Source: a virus
Strand: one strand, 5' to 3'
DNA length: 44,364 nucleotides
Virus record (IMG/VR): IMGVR_UViG_3300020154_000008
Span: 1 to 44,364 of that record
A program made the position numbers and the translations under genes. The notes under the pieces are model-generated. The model was not told the origin of the DNA and ran no database searches. It saw nothing but the letters and a program-made list of their open reading frames with translations. Below, piece by piece: positions 40,867 through 44,364 of this stretch (positions are counted from its first letter, which is position 1; each line of letters opens with the position of its first letter).

Positions 40867-42149
40867 GTACTATAGCTCCACATCAACAAGCCTTTAAAGA
40901 TACAGCCCGAGATTATGAGGGATGCTGGTTTGGTACTGGTTGCACAAAAACTCGAACGTGTCTCTACGCTGTGCAGGAATACGAGGGAAGTATTTTAGTC
41001 TTAGCTCCAAAAACAACCGTACAAAAAAAACAGTGGCAATATGAGGCTGAAGTTTTGAAAATGAAAACTCCTGTAGTTATGAGTAAGGAAACATTTCGCC
41101 GAGATCATCAGAGCCTGCCGAAATACGATGTTCTTATTCTCGAGGAGGCTCATTACTTTTTAGGCGTTACACCGTACACAAGACAGCGGAATAAGGTGAA
41201 GATCCCGAAAGCCTCTCAATTATACGAAGCTGTACAGTGGTATATCAAGAAATATAAGCCAAAACGAGTAATTCTGGCCACAGCGACCCCTAATAAGACG
41301 CCTATGAGTGTTTGGGCAGCTGCTCAAATACTCGGCTATAAATGGGATTTCTACAAGTTTAGAGAGACATTCTATTTTGTGCTTCCGATGGATCGGGGAT
41401 ATGGTCAGCAGATCTATGCTCAGAAACGAGATGAGGCATCGATGGAGCGTCTGGCAAAAGCCACTCAAAAGATCGGGAAAGTTCTCAGTTTAAAAGACAT
41501 CCGAGATGTTCCCGATCAGGTCTTTATGGATAAAGAATTTGAACTCACTGCAGCACAAAAAAAGGCTCTAAAGGATCTCCCCTCTTTATTTTCAGGAGAT
41601 ACATCACTTCGATCAAAACAACATCAAATAGAAAATGGAATTCTTTATCGAGATATCTTTAATGAAAAAACAGGAAAGGTTGAAAGGACAGTAACTTATT
41701 TTCCGAATGAAAAACTCGATTACATTATAGAGAGAGCAATCGAATTCAAGAAGATGGTAATTTTTGCCAGCTATACAGCTCAGGTGGATATGATCGCCAA
41801 GGCTTTAGAAAAAGAGGGAAAGAAAGTATTTATTTTGGACTCTCGAACAAAAGACAGAAAAGTTATTGAGACACAGATGGAGGCATTAGAAAGTGCTTAT
41901 ATAGTAGCCCAGGCGAGCGTTAGTAGTGAATGGGAAGCGAAATCCTGCCCTGTGATGATATTTGCATCTCTAACAAATAGGAATCTTGATTACATTCAAG
42001 GCAAGGGAAGAATTCAGCGGTACGATAAAGTGAAGAAAAATATATATATTCACTTAAAGACAATGGGGGATAATAGCATTGATGAGAAATGGTTTAACAC
42101 AATCATGAGTGGGAAAGATTTTAATGAAGCGATTTATGAAAAAGAGTGA
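40863..42149 (+). CDS. SF2 (SNF2/DEAD-like) helicase with unusual P-loop
   Basis: ATG at 40863 (overlapping TGA as ATGA) gives 428 residues. Motif I is WFGTGCTKTRT (residues 22-32): the lysine and threonine are kept but the usual GxGKT glycine before lysine is Thr. Motif II is ILEEAHYF (EEAH, 94-97, for DEAH), motif III ILATATPNK and motif VI QGKGRIQRYD near 382. It is thus a helicase/translocase of the SNF2-like kind. With the RecU-like nuclease next door it may act in recombination or restart. The changed P-loop deserves testing. Confidence 0.78.
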   Translation: MSTIAPHQQAFKDTARDYEGCWFGTGCTKTRTCLYAVQEYEGSILVLAPKTTVQKKQWQYEAEVLKMKTPVVMSKETFRRDHQSLPKYDVLILEEAHYFLGVTPYTRQRNKVKIPKASQLYEAVQWYIKKYKPKRVILATATPNKTPMSVWAAAQILGYKWDFYKFRETFYFVLPMDRGYGQQIYAQKRDEASMERLAKATQKIGKVLSLKDIRDVPDQVFMDKEFELTAAQKKALKDLPSLFSGDTSLRSKQHQIENGILYRDIFNEKTGKVERTVTYFPNEKLDYIIERAIEFKKMVIFASYTAQVDMIAKALEKEGKKVFILDSRTKDRKVIETQMEALESAYIVAQASVSSEWEAKSCPVMIFASLTNRNLDYIQGKGRIQRYDKVKKNIYIHLKTMGDNSIDEKWFNTIMSGKDFNEAIYEKE

Positions 42150-42531
42150 GGCCACACAACATTCAAAAATATCTGCATGGATCAGATATTTCATGGAAAA
42201 ATATGAGCAGAATGTGAAAGTCGAGCTCAAACACAGTAGAGGTAAAACATCGATGCCTTACGATTGTTTTGAAGAACATCAGCTTCCCGATCTTATCTCA
42301 TTTCAAAACGGAGCTGCATTCATTTATAAATTTCCTGATACTGGATATGAAAGAAAGCCTGTGGATTTTCTTGGAGCGAGAGGGGGGGTGAGTTTCGTGG
42401 CTGTTCGATTCCCGAAAGTGATTACCATAATAAATATCGATCGATGGCTGGCAGAAGAAGCGAAGCTAGAACGTAAATCAATAACAGTAGAGAGGGCGGA
42501 GGAGATAGCTTTTCAAATAATAAAAATATAA
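42136..42531 (+). CDS. RecU-like Holliday-junction resolvase / PD-(D/E)XK nuclease
   Basis: ATG at 42136 gives 131 residues. KVELKHSRGK carries the E-x-K, followed by CFEEHQLPDLIS, then AFIYKFPDTGYERKPVDFL and FVAVRFPKVITIINIDRW. This order, E-x-K, Q, then a beta-strand with KPxD, is that of RecU-like resolvases. It would cut branched DNA produced during replication or packaging. It overlaps the helicase gene by 14 nt. Confidence 0.65.
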   Translation: MKKSEATQHSKISAWIRYFMEKYEQNVKVELKHSRGKTSMPYDCFEEHQLPDLISFQNGAAFIYKFPDTGYERKPVDFLGARGGVSFVAVRFPKVITIINIDRWLAEEAKLERKSITVERAEEIAFQIIKI

Positions 42532-42713
42532 TGAAAACACCAGGAATAGAAAAAAAGAAATGTGCTCATACAGGATGCCCTCGAAATGCAATGTTCGAAA
42601 GAACATATTGCTATGGCCATCATTACAGTCGCCTCGAGCACGATATCAGTCTCTCTCAAAAGCAGAGGGGGCGAACTAAGAACGTTTATTATTCACCCAC
42701 ATTAAAAAGATGA
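42531..42713 (+). CDS. Small zinc-finger protein
   Basis: The protein has 60 residues with C-x4-C (CAHTGC) and CYGHH spaced about ten residues away, an arrangement of zinc ligands common in tiny phage proteins. The C-terminus is basic. It overlaps its neighbours by one and four bases. No function is known. Confidence 0.6.
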   Translation: MKTPGIEKKKCAHTGCPRNAMFERTYCYGHHYSRLEHDISLSQKQRGRTKNVYYSPTLKR

Positions 42714-43306
42714 GAAAAACTTGGCTTATAACAGATACACATTTCGGGCATAAGATGCTTCTTAATCATGGGAGGCCAGAACATTTCTCAGATCTCATTT
42801 TTGAAAATCTCCAGAAATTAGTGCAGCCAGGAGATACACTTATTCATCTTGGCGATATTTGCATTGGAGATGATGAAAAGTGGAATAACTGCTTCACCCA
42901 TCTTTTACTTTCACCCAGCATCAAAAAGATCTTAGTAAAGGGAAATCATGATAATAAAAGTGACAATTGGTATTTAGATCATGGATGGGACTTTGTGTGT
43001 GAAATGTTTTGGGGACGGTACTTCGGCCAGCAGATTATCTTTAGTCACATTCCTGTGAAAAAAGATGCAGATTTTGCTCCACATTTTCAGCCCACTATGA
43101 ATATCCATGGGCACTTTCATGGAAATAATCACAGGATGGAGGATTTCACTAAAGATTCATCTATCTATGATAGGCACTATTATTACGATATAGCTCCTGA
43201 TATATGGGATTATAAGCCTGTACAAATTGGAGAAGTGATCAGATATCACGAAAAGAAGAAAGTGAGAATCTGTGCATATCCACCAGACCAAGCTCAGCAA
43301 AAGTGA
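42710..43306 (+). CDS. Calcineurin-like metallophosphoesterase
   Basis: The protein has 198 residues with all five metal-binding motifs: DTHFGH (9-14), GDICIG, GNHDN, SHIP and GHFHG. It hydrolyses phosphodiester or phosphomonoester bonds; the substrate is unknown. Phage members of this family may process nucleic acid ends or signalling nucleotides. It is the last AT-rich gene of the plus operon before the GC-rich island. Confidence 0.85.
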   Translation: MRKTWLITDTHFGHKMLLNHGRPEHFSDLIFENLQKLVQPGDTLIHLGDICIGDDEKWNNCFTHLLLSPSIKKILVKGNHDNKSDNWYLDHGWDFVCEMFWGRYFGQQIIFSHIPVKKDADFAPHFQPTMNIHGHFHGNNHRMEDFTKDSSIYDRHYYYDIAPDIWDYKPVQIGEVIRYHEKKKVRICAYPPDQAQQK

Positions 43307-43341
43307 TACTATTATAGTAGAACTCGTTCCGAAAGGAATCC

Positions 43342-43494
43342 ATGAAATACAGTTTCAGAGCATCGACGAGCCTTTGTCTTAAGGCACGATGCGAAGCCCC
43401 TCGTCAACGGAGGACGTATGACTCTGAGAAGCCACGTTCGCAACGTGCTGTCCGATCTAAATCGGTACGGCACAAGCCAGCGTCTCGGGCGTGA
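43342..43494 (+). CDS. Small Arg/Lys-rich ORF of the GC-rich island
   Basis: A 50-residue ORF starts MKYSFRASTSLCLKARCEAP and becomes very basic. A Shine-Dalgarno AAAGGA lies at good spacing, within a TTCC-GAAA-GGAA hairpin that could mask it. It overlaps the next ORF by 77 nt in another frame, so it may be a leader peptide or chance. Confidence 0.35.
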   Translation: MKYSFRASTSLCLKARCEAPRQRRTYDSEKPRSQRAVRSKSVRHKPASRA

Positions 43495-43699
43495 GCCCAC
43501 GCTAAGCGATGTCGACGCATTGTGCGACAACTACGAGCGACACGTACCCATCTACACGATCCACAGCTTCACTGTCGCTGAAGCGGATCAACACCAACTG
43601 CCACTCTTCCAGGAGGTCGTCCATGAACGACAGTGTCCAGAATGCGGCACTCTCCGAGGGCGTGACGGTCAAGTCCCTTCTTGTCCGCATAGCCACTGA
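43418..43699 (+). CDS. Hypothetical zinc-ribbon-ended protein of the island
   Basis: The protein has 93 residues and ends with ERQCPECGTLRGRDGQVPSC, then PHSH, a plausible metal-binding tail. GGAGG precedes the ATG at good spacing. G/C dominates third codon positions, as in a GC-rich genome. No family was recognised. It overlaps the next ORF by 77 nt. Confidence 0.55.
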   Translation: MTLRSHVRNVLSDLNRYGTSQRLGREPTLSDVDALCDNYERHVPIYTIHSFTVAEADQHQLPLFQEVVHERQCPECGTLRGRDGQVPSCPHSH

Positions 43700-43856
43700 A
43701 CAGGGCTTCACCGATGCGGAAAGCGTCGGCACAAACTGGTGGAGGCGGCATCGGTCAAACGCCTCCATCTTCCTGCGACAGTGCCCCCTCGTCCGAAACT
43801 ACTGCGAGCAGCTGATCGACCACAATCAGCGTCTCCCACTCTCCATCGCTTCTTAA
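43623..43856 (+). CDS. Hypothetical protein of the island
   Basis: The ATG at 43623, preceded by AGGAGGT, gives 77 residues (MNDSVQNAALSEGVTVK...), rich in Arg and Trp, with WWRRHRSN in the middle. The stop TAA is followed by AAGGAGGTGATC, a near-complete match to the 16S anti-Shine-Dalgarno complement, but without a start codon after it, as if the next gene had been cut off. Confidence 0.5.
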   Translation: MNDSVQNAALSEGVTVKSLLVRIATEQGFTDAESVGTNWWRRHRSNASIFLRQCPLVRNYCEQLIDHNQRLPLSIAS

Positions 43857-43873
43857 GGAGGTGATCAAAATCT

Positions 43874-43909
43874 CATCAGCGGAGCTGATGCACTGGGAAT
43901 GGATTCCCA
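43874..43909. other. Two tandem short hairpins at the island's right end
   Basis: CATCAGC-GGA-GCTGATG (43874-43890) and TGGGAAT-GG-ATTCCCA (43894-43909) are perfect inverted repeats. They precede the late terminator in plus orientation. They could mark the junction of the acquired segment or end the plus transcript. Confidence 0.45.
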
Positions 43910-43911
43910 AC

Positions 43912-43950
43912 AAAAAACAGGCTGATCAGAACCATTCTGACCAGCCTGTT
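43912..43950 (-). terminator. Rho-independent terminator of the late operon
   Basis: In the minus transcript a 16-bp stem (arms 43950-43935 and 43931-43916, with one G-U pair) is followed by six T. It lies just after the stop of the hub-like gene. The same sequence read on plus lacks a good T run, so its direction is late-operon. Confidence 0.9.
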
Positions 43951-43952
43951 AT

Positions 43953-44364
43953 TTATTCTATAATTCCCTCGTTTTTATATTCTAGTATTTCGAATCCTTG
44001 AAATGTGAACGGTGTTCCTTTTGAAGATCCTGAGAGATTCATTTTAAATCGTTTCCCTTTCATATCTCTTATATTATTGAACATCGTCTCGGGCTCTTTG
44101 AGTGATCCAAGAGCCTTTATTTCTGAGATATTGTCTTTATCTTTTCTGAAGCCCACTTTTCCGCCTGCAGCATTTTCATGAACTCCTGCAATTTTATTGA
44201 TTACTTTTGTTTCACTTCGGAGGCCGAGAATATTAGTCCATTGAGTTTCGAGCTGGTAATGAATCTCAATTCCGTTATCTGAAAGTCCTGAATTGAATGT
44301 GTGAACCTTTCCATCAGAGTCTCCAACAACCTGAGCAAGAGCAGAGCCTGTATCATATTGAGCA
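43953..44364 (-). CDS. Virion hub-like protein (C-terminal part, joined through the ends)
   Basis: This stretch is open to the right edge. It joins bases 1-1144 of the left end once the 136-bp overlap is merged: the C-terminal 91 codons run from 44227 to the stop at 43953. It is Lys/Asn/Ser-rich at the end (GKRFKMNLSGSSKG, LEYKNEGIIE). The overlap carries one amino-acid difference, Thr here for Ala at the left end (from T/C at 44237/10). Function as described for the N-terminal part. Confidence 0.7.
   Translation of the reverse strand, partial: AQYDTGSALAQVVGDSDGKVHTFNSGLSDNGIEIHYQLETQWTNILGLRSETKVINKIAGVHENAAGGKVGFRKDKDNISEIKALGSLKEPETMFNNIRDMKGKRFKMNLSGSSKGTPFTFQGFEILEYKNEGIIE
44228..44363. 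repeat. Terminal redundancy, right copy
   Basis: Same as 1-136 with one mismatch (T at 44237 against C at 10). It marks the closure point of a circular map. Confidence 0.93.

Larger units (their letters stand above)
43318..43910 (+). other. GC-rich island between convergent operons
   Basis: Composition changes sharply at both ends: 37 of 60 bases are G/C in 43441-43500, against 17 of 60 in 40081-40140. Three plus-strand ORFs here have strong Shine-Dalgarno sequences, which the other genes largely lack. It may be a horizontally acquired moron-like cassette or a chimeric join in the assembly. No mobile-element ends were found. Confidence 0.7.

Noticed and set aside
43312-43768. Minus-strand frames in the GC-rich island
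   Set aside because: They lack ribosome-binding sites, whereas the plus frames have strong ones; open frames are expected in GC-rich DNA.
43857-43975. GTG-started frame after AAGGAGGTGATC
   Set aside because: The start would lie inside the Shine-Dalgarno itself, and the frame soon runs antisense into the late terminator and gene.

Overview
The window is an essentially complete, circularly closing genome of a tailed phage with podovirus-like morphology (Caudoviricetes). Bases 1-136 recur at 44228-44363 with one mismatch. One gene runs off the left end and continues in frame at the right end, so the circle is about 44,227 bp. Terminase, portal, scaffold, capsid, decoration, head-tail adaptor, hub-like and ejection-type proteins are present. 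There is no tape measure, sheath, tail tube or baseplate series, which fits a short tail. No integrase, DNA polymerase, tRNA or CRISPR array was seen. The DNA is AT-rich, arginine is mostly CGA, and almost no gene has a Shine-Dalgarno sequence. Two kinds of domain point to a Patescibacteria (Parcubacteria-type) host: a secreted fibre with [15 protein letters not shown]-type motifs, and peptidoglycan-binding domains with GYFGP motifs. Both are familiar from that group's proteins. This host call is inference.

Layout. The late half (about 26.6 kb down to 1, then through the ends to 43,953) is read entirely on the minus strand. In transcription order it carries: putative small terminase, zinc-ribbon protein, large terminase, a GroES-like co-chaperonin, portal, small virion proteins, a Lys/Ala-rich basic protein, a structured terminator/attenuator-like leader, scaffold, decoration protein, major capsid, holin-like protein, a coiled-coil protein, three consecutive genes with export signals (one a large fibre-like protein), a membrane protein, a papain-like peptidase with a wall-binding domain, the adaptor, a glycine-rich fibre, three large ejection/wall-degrading proteins, a lytic transglycosylase and a beta-propeller-like hub. 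A strong terminator closes the operon at 43,912-43,950. One tiny plus-strand membrane-peptide ORF (1979-2083) with its own promoter-like sequence sits in a gap of this operon.

The minus-strand early block (26.6-30.7 kb) holds small proteins, a peptide deformylase, a ribbon-helix-helix protein and a coiled-coil protein. It is split by a 370-bp non-coding region (28,082-28,451) with ten copies of TTGCATACC around a G-rich purine tract, a good replication-origin candidate. A near-consensus promoter with repeated operator half-sites (30,715-30,764) drives its right part.

The plus-strand early/replication block (30.9-43.3 kb) encodes a primase-polymerase/VirE-type helicase, a Pif1-type helicase, two PD-(D/E)XK nucleases, an SSB-like protein, a DUF2829 (Tad2-type) protein, a HerA-like ATPase with duplicated winged helices, an SF2 helicase with an unusual P-loop, a cysteine-protease/transglutaminase-like protein, many small zinc-binding proteins and a metallophosphoesterase. 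A 12-bp motif TTTAYCGYAAGT, three times abutting a DnaA-box sequence (TTATCCACA or one base off), recurs at five gene-boundary positions. Two 13-bp-stem RNA-like elements lie in the leaders of the two main plus-strand units.

Between the convergent operons (about 43,318-43,910) lies a GC-rich island with three small ORFs, all with strong Shine-Dalgarno sequences. It is compositionally foreign to the rest.
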